From the NCBI GenBank assembly GCA_027604665.1, contig JADGIZ010000073.1, positions 1 through 30,548 on the forward strand: a stretch of DNA of 30,548 nucleotides. The letters run 5' to 3'. Source of the stretch: Polyrhizophydium stewartii (Eukaryota; Chytridiomycota; Chytridiomycetes; Rhizophydiales). Position numbers and translations under genes: made by a program. Below, in pieces: positions 9,384 to 21,407 of the stretch. The notes below the pieces were generated by a model that ran no database searches, was not told the origin of the DNA, and saw only the letters and a program-made list of their open reading frames with translations. How positions within the stretch are numbered: the first letter of the stretch is position 1; every line of letters starts with the position of its first letter.

Positions 9384-12300
9384 ATGGCCGATATCAAGCT
9401 CGACCAGCGCGCCTTCCACCGGCGAGCACGCCAGCTGCTCGACGGCCTCGCGGTGCGTGCACTGGCACTGGGGCGCTGCGTGCGAGAGTGCGCAGAGTGC
9501 CTACGCGGTGCATCGCTCAGCCCGCAGCCGGCCACGGCGCAGCCGCCGCAGAGCCGCCCGTCCGCCGTCCACGCTGACGTCCCGGCCCGTGTCCGACCGC
9601 CTGATGCTCGCCGCCCGCTGCGCTTGCGTGCCCGCGGCGGCCGCGTGCCAGGCCGGCTCCGAGGAGTACGCAGGCGCAGATGCGCTCTGCTTCATGGTCG
9701 GCTCGGGCGAAGACGCCCCCGTGTACTCCAAGTCGATCGCCTTGCAGGTTCGTTTCGCCCGCGGTGTCCGGCAGTCGACAAGCACCTGGCACACGAAGGC
9801 GCCGCGCCCGCCGAGCTGGCCGCCGCGCCTGGCAGGGCATCGGCCCTGGTCGCCGAGCGGCCCGCGAGACGCATGCACTCATGCTCATTCATCCGCGCTC
9901 GCGTGCCCCCGCAGACCTGGCTGCTCGGATACGAGTTCCCGGACACCATCACGGCCGTTGTGGACGGCAAGATTGTGTTCCTCACGACGACCAAGAAGGG
10001 TGCGCTGCGGCTTGAGCCCCACCCTCGCATGCTGCGTGCGATCGGCATGGCGACACGCGGCTGACGTGAGGCCCGCGCAGGCGCCTACCTTGATGCCCTG
10101 CAGGGCGGCAGCGTCCCGATCGAGATCCTCAAGCGCACAAAGGACGAAGCCCACAACGAGTCGCTCAACGGGGTCTTGATCGACATCCTTGCCGCATCAA
10201 AGAACGGCGTGAGTCTCCGGCTGGTATTGGCCCTGAAGTCTGTTTGGACAAGCGCTGACTTCTCCCCGTTCTCAGAAGAAGCTCGGTGTGATTGTCAAGG
10301 ACGAGGCTGCCGGCAAGGCCGTCGACAGCTGGAAGCGCGCAATGGCAGCCAGCCCCAAGCGCATGGAGCAGGTCGATGTCTCTCCAGCGCTCTCTGTGCT
10401 CTTTGCGGCAAAAGACGAAGACGAACTGGTGAGACTGCTTTTCCGAGACACCATGTCGCGGTCCGACCCTGCCTGAGGCTCATGCGACCCTCATGCTTCC
10501 GAGCAGCGCACTATCCGCTCGGCAGCCAAGATCTCGTCGGCCACGATGAAAAACTTCTTCATCCCACAGATGTCGTCGATTCTCGACGAGAACCGCAAGG
10601 TCTCGCACGAGAAGCTCATGACGCAGATGGAAGACACGCTGCTCGACGAAACCAAGAGCAAGAAACTCAAGCTGCCCGCCGACGTGAGTTGCCCCTGCCG
10701 CAACTCCCATCCTCGCAGCACAGCATGACGTGCTCACATGGTGCTGGCGCCGCGGTTGCGATAGACGGTGCACTCTCTCGTCGACTGGTGCTACCCGCCC
10801 ATCATCCAAAGCGGCGGCAAGTATGACCTGCGTCCCAGCGCCTCGTCCAACCAAGACCTCCTCCATGAAGGCACGATTGTGTGCTCTCTTGGCGTGAGGT
10901 ACAGGTCGTACTGCTCCAATGTCGGCCGCACGTTTTTGATGAACCCGACAAAGGTTTGCTCTTGCTCTTTGCTTTGCTCTCTGTGCGGCAAGCCGGCTGA
11001 GCAGAAGAGCGCATTATTCGTGCCTTCAGGACCAGGAGGAAAACTACAATCTGCTGGTTGATCTGCAGTCGCACTTGCTCACCGTCATCACCGACGGTGT
11101 CCTGTCGAGCGATGTGTACCAGATGGCCATCAAGTTCATCGAGGAAAAGCGGCCCAAGCTCAAGTCAAGCTTTGTGAAGAACTGCGGCTTTGTGGTGAGT
11201 GCACGCGGCCATGAATGTCAGGCGAAGAGCCCAGCCAACGCAGATGTTGCAGATCGGAATCGAGTTTCGCGAGTCACAGTATCTTCTGGCTCCCAAGACT
11301 TCTCGGCCGCTCAAGGCAGGCATGACCCTCAACCTCGCGATTGGCTTCCAGTCCCTCGAGAATCCACAGGCTTCGGATTCCAAGAACAAGGTTTATGCGC
11401 TCTATCTCGCGGACACGATTTTGGTGACCGCCGGCCGCGCCGAAGTGCTCACGGAGGTCGAGAAGGAGCTTGATGCGATCACCTACACGTTTGGCGTAAG
11501 TTGCTCTGCTGGCCAGCTCGCTCGATTCATTTGCCTGACCGCTTGTCATCAAACCGGGTTCGCAGGATGAGGACGATGGGCAGAACGAGAAGCTTGCCGA
11601 GCCTCTCCCCAAGAAGCGTGGCGCCGTGATCGACTCGAAGCTGCGTGACGAATCTGTAAGCACCCTTGCTTGCACATGCAGTTTCGCGGATGCGTTGACG
11701 TGCACTCACTGCTGTTGCGATGCAGGATCGCCTCAATGCCGAGCAAAAGCGCCGCATGCATCAGAAGCAGCTTGCGCATGCCCGCCAGGAGGATGGCCTG
11801 GCGCGCTACAGCGATGGCAAGGACGGACGCCAGCAGGCCCGCCAGAGCGTGTTCCGCAAGTTTGAAAGCTACCGCAAAGAGAACCAGCTCCCACGCAATG
11901 TCGGCGAGCTGCGGGTGCGTCGGCGTGCCGCCAGTGGACACACACGAAGCACGCAAGCTGCTGACGCTCTGGAGATGCTCTCAGATCCTTGTCGACCGCC
12001 GCGCCGAGTCAGTTCTGCTGCCGATCTTTGGCCAGTCTGTCCCGTTCCACATCTCGACGCTCAAAAACGTCAGCAAGAGCGACGAGCAAGACTTTGTTCT
12101 GCTTCGCTTCAACTTTGTGACTCCCGGCCAGTCGATGGGCAAGAAAGAAGGCCCTGTCGTGAGTTTGCCGTCGCCGAAGGCGTCTGCATCCTGCTTGTGG
12201 CCGCATTCGCAAGCTGACGCCGTGCCTCCAGCCCTACGAGGACGCCAATGCCACGTTTGTTCGCTCGCTGAGCTTCCGCAGCAACGACATTGGCCGCTTC

Positions 12301-13971
12301 ACAGAGATTTATCGCGAGATCAGCGAGCTCAAGAAGGAGATGCAGAAGCGCGATGCGGAGCGCCTGGAGATGGCCGACCTTGTTGAGCAGGCCAATCTGG
12401 TCGAGATCAGGGGTGAGTTTGCGCGATGCTCAGGCGCAATGCAGCGGCGGCCAGCTGACAAGGCGGGCATGCAGGACGCCGGCCGATCCGCCTCCCCGAC
12501 GTGTTTGTGCGGCCTGGTCTTGAGGGCAAGCGTTTCCCGGGCGACCTTGAAATCCATGTCAATGGCCTGCGGTACCAGTCGCAGTTAAAGAGCGACCAGA
12601 AGATCGACATCCTCTTCACCAACATCAAGCACCTGTTTTTCCAGCCGTGCGATGGCGAGCTGATTGTGCTTCTGCACGTGCACCTCAGGAACCCGATCAT
12701 GATCGGCAAGAAGAAGACGCGCGATATTCAGTTCTACCGGGAGGTGTCGGACGCAAGCTTTGACGAAACGGGCAACCGCCGGCGGCGCGTCAACTACGGC
12801 GACGAGGATGAGCTGGCGCAGGAGCAGGAGGAGCGCCGCAAGCGCCAGCTGCTGAACCGCGAGTTCCAGCAGTTTTCGGAGAAGATTGGCGAGACGGTAG
12901 GGAGTCGATGGGGGCTTGGTCGGCGGCCCCCCGCGGGCAGCAACGGCATGCTGACAAGGCGGACGCCTGGCGCAGAGCAAGAGCAAGCTCGAGGTTGATG
13001 TGCCGTTCCGCGACCTGGCCTTCCCCGGCGTGCCGTTCCGCCAGCTGGTGCTTCTGCAGCCAACTACCGAATGCCTGGTCCACCTGTCGGACACGCCCTT
13101 CCTCGTCATCACACTCGCTGATATCGAGATTGCGCATCTAGAACGCGTGCAGGTGTGTGACCCAGCTTCGATTGCGACCCTTTGGTGGCTTGTGGATGCT
13201 CGCGTGCTGAATTGGGGCCGGGCCCGCATTGCAGTTTGGCCTCAAGAACTTTGATCTGGTGTTTGTTTTCAAGGACTTTCACCGACCGGTCGTGCACATC
13301 AACACGATCCCCGTCAACCAACTCGAGAACGTCAAGGAGTGGCTCGAGTGCGTGCTTGGCGGCTGTGCGCGCGACATGCGAGCACCGTCCACACTGCTGA
13401 CGACTCTTGCTCGTAGCTCTGCGGATATCCCGTTCAGCGAAGGACCCGTGAACCTGAGCTGGCCGCAGATCATGAAGACGATCAACGATGATCCCAAGGC
13501 CTTTTTCGAGGAGGCGGGCGGATGGTCGTTCCTTCAAGCGGAAGGCAGCGTGCGTACTCGGTCGAGCGATCCGCACCCCAAAATGCGCCGGAGCGCGGCG
13601 CTTGCCACTGTGCTGACCGCTTCTGGCTTTGCAGGACCAGGAAAGCAGCGAGGAGTCGGCGTCAGAGTTTGAGATGTCGGGCTCCGAGTTTGACGAGAGC
13701 GAGTCGGACTCGGACGACAGCGACATGGACTCGGACGCATCGGGCTCGGACTTTTCCGAGTCGGGCTCAGGGTCCGAAGAGGAAGAGTCTGGCGAGGATT
13801 GGGACGAGCTCGAGCGCCAGGCGGAGCAGGTGCGTGCGTCTGGTGGCCTGAAGCGCCTGCGCGGCGGCTGATGCGACCCACGGCCGCCGAGCGCAGCACG
13901 ACCGCAAGCGCCGCGAGCGCGAGGACAATGGCGACAGGCGCCCGGCCAAGAAGGGCAAGGGCGGCCGCTGA
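9384..13971 (+). CDS. SPT16: FACT complex subunit SPT16
   Basis: Histone chaperone subunit of FACT (with Pob3/SSRP1), which reorganises nucleosomes during transcription and replication. Nineteen exons, 1017 aa: 9384-9452, 9652-9747, 9915-9999, 10081-10208, 10276-10428, 10507-10683, 10765-10953, 11030-11194, 11253-11495, 11566-11655, 11726-11914, 11985-12158, 12232-12412, 12475-12896, 12976-13152, 13235-13347, 13417-13549, 13635-13829, 13897-13971. Residues 1-435 form the aminopeptidase-like domain ([20 protein letters not shown]). The middle domain starts near 529, with [18 protein letters not shown] near 650. The Rtt106-like tandem-PH region runs from about 788 to 928 ([20 protein letters not shown]). 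A Glu/Asp/Ser tail (929-993) binds histones in the family, and a basic end (KKGKGGR) resembles a nuclear localisation signal. The length matches yeast (1035) and human (1047). An in-frame ATG at 9348 would add 12 residues. Confidence 0.97.
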
Positions 13972-14249
13972 CTTGGCGCGCCTTTACCTGCGACGGAATG
14001 AAGCATATGAGCAGCCACCGTTTCTGGCCAGGTCTCAGCTCGTGCTGCGTCCCTCTTGGCGGTGGTCCGAGCCGCTGTTTGCCTCAAGATCGTGCAGGGT
14101 GAGGAAGCGATCCGGCCGAGAGCGCCGGGTGGCCGCCGACCCACGCCCCTGCGCGGCGCTCACGCGCCCGCCGCCAGAGCACCGCCTCGCGGCCAGAAGC
14201 CTACCCGACCACCCCATCTCACCGCCGTCGCTCGCAGCCCGCGCCCGAC

Positions 14250-15355
<1,106 letters not shown>

Positions 15356-15492
15356 GATGCGCTCCCCGGGACCGCGAATGAACATGTGCCGAGGCAGCTG
15401 TCTGTGTCAATGTCCACGCGTGAAAAACGTCCTCAGGTCGTTGTTTGTGCCGTTTGCGCTGTCGCCGCCCCGTTTGAATCGCCACAAACAAC

Positions 15493-16220
15493 ATGGTGCG
15501 TTGGGCGGCGACACGCAGCAGGCGGCTGGCCTCGCCCACACGGCACGGCGCCCCGCGCGGCACGGATGGACGGGCGCGCGTCCACGCACGCTGCACCGGA
15601 GTGCTCGTCCGTGCACGCATCCGTCCGTCCGTGGGAGCGCGCGGCTCCATCCATCCATCCGGCTGTGTGCCGGCCTTGGCCGGCTCGGGCGACAGCGCCG
15701 CGCCAGGCTCGAACCCCCCCCCCCGATCCTGGCAGGCGTGCTCCAGCCAACCCGGCCGAGCCCGCACGCCGTGCTGCCGACACAGCCTGCCGCATACGCC
15801 CACGCGGACGGCTTCCCCTGCGGTGGTGCGCTGACGCTTCCCGCACCAACAGGGCAAGGTCCACGGTTCTCTCGCTCGCGCCGGCAAGGTCAAGGGTCAG
15901 ACTCCCAAGGTCGAGAAGACCGAGAAGAAGAAGAAGCCCACTGGTAAGCCGGCACGCCGTCCGCTGCCGCCCATCGCCGCCGCGCATCATGGCCGAGCTG
16001 ACCACCACGCAACACGCAGGCCGCGCGAAGAAGCGCCTTCTCTACAACCGCCGCTTCGTCAACGCCGTTGCCACCTTTGGCAAGCGCAGGGTGCGTTGCG
16101 CGACGAGGGCTGCTCATCCCCGCGCCGCGGCCGTCGCGGCGACATGCAGCAAGCTGACGAAGACGCCCGTTGCCGAACCATTCGCGGATGCAGATGAACC
16201 CCTCGCCCAACCAGAAATAA
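15493..16220 (+). CDS. RPS30: 40S ribosomal protein eS30 (RPS30)
   Basis: Small basic protein of the 40S subunit. Four exons, 63 aa: 15493-15495, 15853-15943, 16020-16090, 16194-16220. Exon 1 is only the ATG. It is followed by a 357-bp intron with a GTGCGT donor, a CTGAC branch-like motif and an AACAG acceptor. The protein then reads [54 protein letters not shown] and MNPSPNQK, which is the eS30 sequence. The 63-aa length equals yeast Rps30, and no ubiquitin-like FUBI domain precedes it, unlike animals. The last exon is 27 bp; an alternative acceptor after CCAG would leave only a Lys. It is convergent with GOT1 (211 bp). Confidence 0.95.
15496..15852 (+). other. Long first intron of RPS30
   Basis: At 357 bp this is the longest intron in the window, placed directly after the start codon as in many ribosomal protein genes. 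It contains CCGT/CCAT tetranucleotide runs (about 15618-15660) and a C-homopolymer near 15713. I looked for C/D-box snoRNA signals (TGATGA ... CTGA) and found no TGATGA. Confidence 0.8.
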
Positions 16221-16431
16221 GGGCTCCTGTCGGCAATATAGCGATTGTGATTTCCACGAGCGCCTTGTGCATTCAAAGGCGGCAGCGGCAGCAGCGTGTG
16301 CCGCGCGGGCGGAAGGCAGCACGACAGAGGAGATGAGATGCGGGTTGAATTGGTGTGCAGGCTCGGCGGTGAGTCGGCGAGATGTGTGTGCCGAAGGCGG
16401 CGTGAGTGGCAGGGATCGGGGATCGGGCGGG

Positions 16432-17291
16432 TCAGACGGGCAGCTTCTTGCCGACGATCCTGTCCAGTGCATGCGAGATGCCGGGCAGGTTGAGCACTGC
16501 GCCGACGATGGGCACCTTCCGCAGGAAGCCCACCACGACGGGCAGAAAGTCGCTGAGGGCGGGCATCGAGCGTCAGCGCAGGGGTTGGTTTGCATGGGAG
16601 ACGGGGGGCGACAGCGCACCCAAACAGGTCGACGATGCCGATGAGCTCGACGCAGATGCCGACAAACGGCCACCGCACAAAGACAAGCACAACGCCGAGG
16701 AAGAAGAGCACCGTCCCCCGCGCCTTCTCTGGCCGCGTGAAGAACACCACGGTCTTGACGGGACCGAGAATGAGCGCGAGGCCGCTCAGAAACAGAATCT
16801 ACATCGCGACGAATGCTCGTCAGCAGAGGCCAAGGCCACGCTCGAAGCTCAAGCGGCGGCGCAGCAGACCCACGTTGCCGATCGCCAGGAATCCGCCGTC
16901 AAAGAACAGCAGGATGCCCAGCAGCATAAAGAAGATGCCAAAGGCCGTCAGGCCAACGCCGATTTCTGGACAGCCGGTGCAGAGCCATGAGCAGCAAACA
17001 CGGGTCGCCGGGCCGCGCCGCACATGCGGGGGTAGCGCAGCGCAGAGTAGCGTCGTGCGGCAGGGAGCGGCCGGCGCCGCATGATGGAGTCGACCAAAGG
17101 CGGGCTCGTCAGCAGCAGTCCGGGGATGGCGCCGGAGCCAGCGCGGACCGTGAGCCGCACGGCGCTCGGGTCGGGCCGCCCCTGCCCGAGCGCCGTGCAG
17201 GTGCGGCGCCGGCGCTGCTACGGCCCCTGCCGCCGCTGCCGCCGCTGCGGCCGGCGGTGCGCCGCTCACTCTGCGAATCCGATAGCCACAT
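16432..17291 (-). CDS. GOT1: Vesicle transport protein GOT1
   Basis: Small four-helix Golgi membrane protein that facilitates ER-Golgi and Golgi fusion traffic. Four exons, 137 aa: 17291-17270, 16965-16874, 16798-16620, 16552-16432. The 22-bp first exon encodes MWLSDSQ plus one base, the family's N-terminus (MWLTDAQ in yeast). The protein then continues KIGVGLTAFGIFFML, LFFDGGFLAIGNILFLSGL, ALILGPVKTVVFFTRPEKA, WPFVGICVELIGIVDLFGDF and LPGISHALDRIVGKKLPV. The length equals the usual 138 aa. The first intron is long (304 bp). The 78 bp upstream separate its start from the stop of the SMAP-domain gene on the same strand. Confidence 0.95.
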
Positions 17292-17369
17292 CCCACGCAA
17301 AGTGCGCCAGAGTCGCCGCCGGCCACGCCAGCGCCGACGCTGGACCAATCAGAGCCGCACACATCTTCA

Positions 17370-18813
17370 TTAGAATCCGAGGCCGAGGCGCTTGCCCTGC
17401 TTGCGGGTCTGCTCAATCTCCTTGCTCTTCTCGAACTGCTTCAGGATCTCGCCCTGCGCCGCCTGCGACCGTGCCGCATCGCCGCCGGCCGTCCCGCCGC
17501 CAGCGGGCGTAGTGTTTCTGGGCTTCTTGGCTCCCATCATCTTGAGGAATTTCTGGCGAGCCAGCCGCAGTCAGCAGCGGGATAATCCATCTCGCTGCGC
17601 CAGGCATTCGGGCAGCACTCACGTTCTTGCGGTCCTCGTTTCCACCAAATGAGACTCCTTCCCAGTTGTTCCACGTGCCCGAGCCGGCATCTTGACTTGC
17701 GGCCACCTTGCCTGCATCGCCGTGCTTGGCCTCCTCGCCCTGCTTGACCTCCTCGCCCTACACCCACGGCAGGCATCGTCAGCACCGATTCCTGTCGCGG
17801 GCCAAGACATGCATCCAAGCGTTCATTCAAACAAGCACACCAGCGGCGCACGCGACTCAGACCTTTGGTGCTGCCTTTTCCTTGGCCGCCTTGTCCTTCT
17901 TCTGCCTCTTGACCTTTTTGTCGCTGGCGGCCGCCGCCTCGGGCACGGCAGCAGGGCTGGCTTTGGGCTCGGGCACAGGCTCGGGTTCATCCTTGTGCTT
18001 GCGCTTCTGCGGCGGCGAAGGGGTCGGCGCCGGCGCCGCCTCGTCCGCAGCCTTGCTCTTCTTCTTCTTGGACTTGACCTTGTTCTCGGCCTCGGCAGCC
18101 GCGGCGGGTTCTGGCTCCTTGGGCTCGATAGGCACCACAGGCGCCGCTGCAGGAGCAGGAGCCGCTGTGGGCTCAGCGGCCTTCTTGCTCTTGTCGGGCT
18201 TGGACTTGCTCTTCTTGACGGCGGCCGTCACGGCGGGCGGGACATCTGCAGGAGCCGGCTCAGCGGCGGCGGGCGAGGCCACTGCAACGGCGCCCTTGTC
18301 CTTCTTGTCCTTCTTGTCCTTCTTGTCCTTCTTGTCCTTGCCCATCTCGGCGTGCTGCGGGGCAGGCGTCTCACCGGCGCTGCTGGCCTCGCCGCTGTCG
18401 CCGTCCTCAGGGGCGATGTGCCTGGGCGAGTCGGAGGCGGGAGGCGCATCGGTCTCGCTGGCGGCCGCCTTGGGGTTCTCCTTGCTGGCCTCCTCGGCGG
18501 CCTTCTCGGCTGCCTCCTTGGCGGCCTCCTTGGCGGCCTTCTTGGCGGCCTTCTTCTGCTTGATCTTAAGCTTGCGCTTGAGCTTGCGGGCGGCCTCTGC
18601 GTCTGCGGGCGCTTCGACAGGCTTCTCGGCGGGCTGGACAACTTGCTGTTCGGCGGGCTGTTCGGCGGCCTTTGCGGCAGCCTTTGCGGCGGCGGCAGGC
18701 GCCTTGACGTGCGAAGCGGAAACAGCGGAAGAGAGCGCAGCGACCTTGGCGGCGCTCGCGGGCTTGGCGGCCGCTGTCTTTGCGGGCTTGACCTTCTTCA
18801 CGACGGCGGGCAT
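17370..18813 (-). CDS. Lys/Ala-rich protein with C-terminal small-acidic-protein (SMAP) domain
   Basis: Three exons, 422 aa: 18813-17863, 17757-17623, 17552-17370. About 310 residues of low-complexity Lys/Ala/Glu/Pro sequence, with several KKxK clusters resembling nuclear or nucleolar localisation signals, precede a short conserved end. A perfect KKD tandem lies near residues 158-173. The C-terminus reads WNNWEGVSFGGNEDRKNKFL, KMMGAKK and finally FEKSKEIEQTRKQGKRLGLG, which matches the SMAP (small acidic protein, C11orf58-type) domain: a W/F-G motif, a KNKFLKLMG-like core and a Gly-Leu-Gly end. The biochemical function of the domain is not well known. The start at 18813 (MPAVVKKVKPAK) is preferred; ATG 18894 is an in-frame alternative. 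An unrelated Lys-rich nucleolar protein is excluded mainly by the conserved end. Confidence 0.75.
18295..18342. repeat. 9-bp tandem repeat encoding KKD units
   Basis: Near-perfect copies of TTGTCCTTC (plus strand) run for about 45 bp inside exon 1 of the SMAP-domain gene, encoding repeated Lys-Lys-Asp on the minus strand. Copy number could vary between strains. Confidence 0.85.
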
Positions 18814-18958
18814 CAGCGGACGGCGGAAATGAGAAAAGTCGGAGAAAACGGTGCACAGATGGTGGTTCATGCTGCCTCTTCCCAAGAGTTCCAAAGACAG
18901 GCGGGAGCCGCCCAGTGTTCATTCAGCCCGCCCCGATGCACACTTGGGTGTGTGGTTC

Positions 18959-21147
18959 TCAAAACTCTGCGTCGACTCCGCGCACAACCTCGCCCTCGCG
19001 ATATCCGTCTGCCGGACCGGGGATCTCAAAGAGCTTTCCGTCAGGATCCTCGCAGTTCTTGTGGATGTTCTGGAAGCGGATCATGGCGCTCAGCGGCAGC
19101 ATGCCGATGGGCAGCTCAATCTGGACAGGAAAGCCAGATGGAAGCTGCACGGAAAAGAACTCCTTGAGCGAGCGGATGTGCTCGTTGGTGCCCATGCCAA
19201 TGAGGTCGAGCACGGGAATCAGGTTTGCAATCTTGATCGGGAACTCATCCGACTGGATCGAAATGGGCGTGTTATCGCCCGAGCCGTCGTCGGTGCCCTC
19301 GTACATCCAAAGAGTCGCTCGGAAGGCACGCTGCTTCGACTCCAGCTGCATCTGCCGACCAACGTGCAGGTACTCGCCAACCTTGGCCGGATCAAAGAAC
19401 TCCTCGGCCGTTACGGCCGTCTCGGGAGGCGGGTCGAGCGTCGGGCGGAACTGCGCCAGCTCGCGGAACGCACGCTGCGCAGCGCGCCAGTCTTTGTAGT
19501 CTTCGTCCGCAGACGGATCCTGAATGTTACGGTATCCGGCGCGGTAGTTGCGGAAGCGCGTCTCCTCGTCCTCGCCATCGTTGTCCTCGGGAACAAAGTC
19601 GCTCTCGTCGCTGTCATCGCTCGGGTTGCTGTCTGGATTGGCGATCACCAGGCCGCCCGCAGGACGCTTAGGCTGCTTGGCCTTTTCGGCCTTCTTCTTG
19701 GCCCGCTCGGCATCGCGGAGCTCCTTGAGCTTGAAGGCCGGAAGCGGCGTCGCCTCGAGATGCTCCGTGCGCGAGCTCGATGACACCTCGAATCCATCGA
19801 CGTTCCACACGTTTGTCTGCCACGGCCCGACCTTCTCGATGCGGTCGTACTGGATCATAGCGCACCGAGCCGTCAGTAGAGCCCGGTGGGCGACGCAAGC
19901 AGTGCCTGGGGCTGGCGGCACACCTTGAAGGCAAGGAATCCCTTTTGCGCGCGAGTGAAGCTGAACGAGCTCCAGTCAACGACAGGTGCCGCGTTCTGCA
20001 TCACGACAGCAGGCGTCAACATCGCTCAGCCGGATCATAAACGGCTCTCGATGGATGGCAGCGTCAACTGACAATCTTTGTGTTGAGGCTGACAGAGAGT
20101 TCTTCCTGCACTGCTTCGTCGCTGAGTGAAAAGTCGCGCGGCCAGACTTGCTGGACAATGCGGCGTTGGTGATCGCAGATGGCAAGGCGGGACGCTGAAG
20201 GGCAGGGTCAGACGGGGTGTTGCAACTGCGCTGTGTGTGCGGGGCCACTCACATCCATTCTCCTCGCGGAAGATGATGGAGATGTCGCCACGCAGCCAGC
20301 TCAGACGTTCGAAGCCGACGAGGGTCGTGTCGATGCGCACAGACGAGCCCTTTTTGCGGATCTGCGAGCGCCAAGGTCAGCAATCAGAGGGCTTGGCGGC
20401 AGAGCGAGCCAAGAGACGCACCTTGTATGTGTCCTGGAGGTCCAGATCGTCCAGAGCGTCAGCGGCTGAGATGCCAGGCTGGCGGATGGAGGCTGGCGGA
20501 GCTTACCGAGGGGCACAGCTGGCTGACGAACGGAATGAACGAGCGGAAGGACCAGTTCATCTCAAAAGAGATGTCCTTGACGTCCTGCGGTTGGCGCTGG
20601 GTGGTCAGACATCCACCGGTCTCGCGGCGGGGAGTCGCAGGCGGCTCGCGGCTCGCGAGGCCCGGCCCAAGCTCCAGCGGAGGAGATCGTGGGCGAGTCG
20701 GCGGCAGGCACATGGCTGGCTTGCGTGCACACGAGCACGGCGGCAGCGCCACACGCCCGGGGGTGAGGGGGCCGCGAGGGCCGCACGCACCTTGGACAGC
20801 TGCTCGAGGATATGCTTGCCGCGCGAGTTGAACCACGCTGCGAGCTCCTCGCGCCGGCGGCGGAAGATGGCCTCCATCAAGGCGCGGTCGCCGCGCGCCG
20901 TGGCTTCGTGGTACGCCGTCCAGCCGCCCTTGTTGTGCTGGAGCGTCGATGCACCGGCCCGCAGCAGAATCTGGGTGCACTCGACCCGCCCGAGCGCGGC
21001 CGCGAGCGTCAGGGGCGTCTGCCCGCGGCACAGCGTCGATAGGCCCGGGTGCGGCGCCGCTGCGCTTGAGTCGCCGATCGCCGCAAGCAGACCCTCGGTG
21101 TCGTTGTCGAACACCAGCCGGTGCAGCACAAAGTCGTCGCTCGTCAT
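18959..21147 (-). CDS. ANKRD13: ANKRD13-family protein (ankyrin repeats plus GPCR-chaperone domain)
   Basis: Seven exons, 546 aa: 21147-20791, 20584-20507, 20433-20422, 20361-20253, 20194-20073, 19995-19924, 19849-18959. Residues 1-120 start DDFVLHRLVFDNDTEGLL and hold two or three ankyrin repeats (GQTPLTLAAALGRVECTQIL, GGWTAYHEATARGDRALMEA). The GPCR-chaperone domain (PF11904) follows: FEMNWSFRSFIPFVSQLCPS, DTYKIRKKGSSVRIDTTLVG, FERLSWLRGDISIIFREENG and, near the end, EFFSVQLPSGFPVQIELPIG and MLPLSAMIRFQNI. An acidic insert lies at about 323-346. I see no C-terminal ubiquitin-interacting motifs, which resembles ANKRD13C, an ER-associated protein affecting GPCR biogenesis, more than the endocytic ANKRD13A/B/D. 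The third exon is only 12 nt (DTYK). An alternative acceptor would add about 11 residues there. Confidence 0.92.
20422..20433 (-). other. 12-nt microexon of the ANKRD13 gene
   Basis: GACACATACAAG (DTYK) lies between an acceptor CAG with an upstream CTGAC motif and a GTGCGT donor. It joins CPS to IRKKG so that the protein lines up without a gap with the family block CPSDVxxIWKSG. Confidence 0.75.
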
Positions 21148-21407
21148 GGCTTTGCGACGGGCGGCGACGAGTCAGCGCTGGACTGCCGCAGCCATCGCCC
21201 CGCCCCCGTCCGCAGGAGCTTTCCGAGGCGGCCGGCAGCGTTGAGCGCATCCGGCTCCCCGTCCGCAGCCGCTGCCGACGCATCCGGCCCTCGCGAGGCG
21301 CACAGCGACCCCTCCACACGTGAACGCGCACCTCGCCGCCGGCTGGGAAAGCCAAAACATATCCATCCAAAGCCGTCTTCATTGCCTCGCCGGCGTCCGT
21401 CCGTGCA

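Noticed and set aside
8790..10064. 424-aa plus-strand open frame
   Set aside because: It runs antisense through PHB1 exons and then through SPT16 introns. Both of those genes are clear by homology; this is a high-GC shadow frame.
15712..15726. tRNA B-box-like GGCTCGAACCC inside the RPS30 intron
   Set aside because: No matching A box, anticodon stem or acceptor stem was found; the C run accounts for the resemblance.
15496..15852. Intron-encoded snoRNA in RPS30
   Set aside because: No TGATGA C box paired with a CTGA D box at a suitable distance and no terminal stem were seen.
17692..19167. 491-aa plus-strand open frame rich in Leu/Gly
   Set aside because: It is antisense to the SMAP-domain gene. 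Its composition mirrors the Lys/Ala codon repeats, it ignores the splice signals, and the minus strand has a recognised domain.
20422..20466. 45-nt version of the ANKRD13 third exon (adds AADALDDLDLQ)
   Set aside because: It would place the CTGAC branch-like motif inside the exon and insert residues into a block that is gap-free in the family. It is kept only as a possible splice variant.
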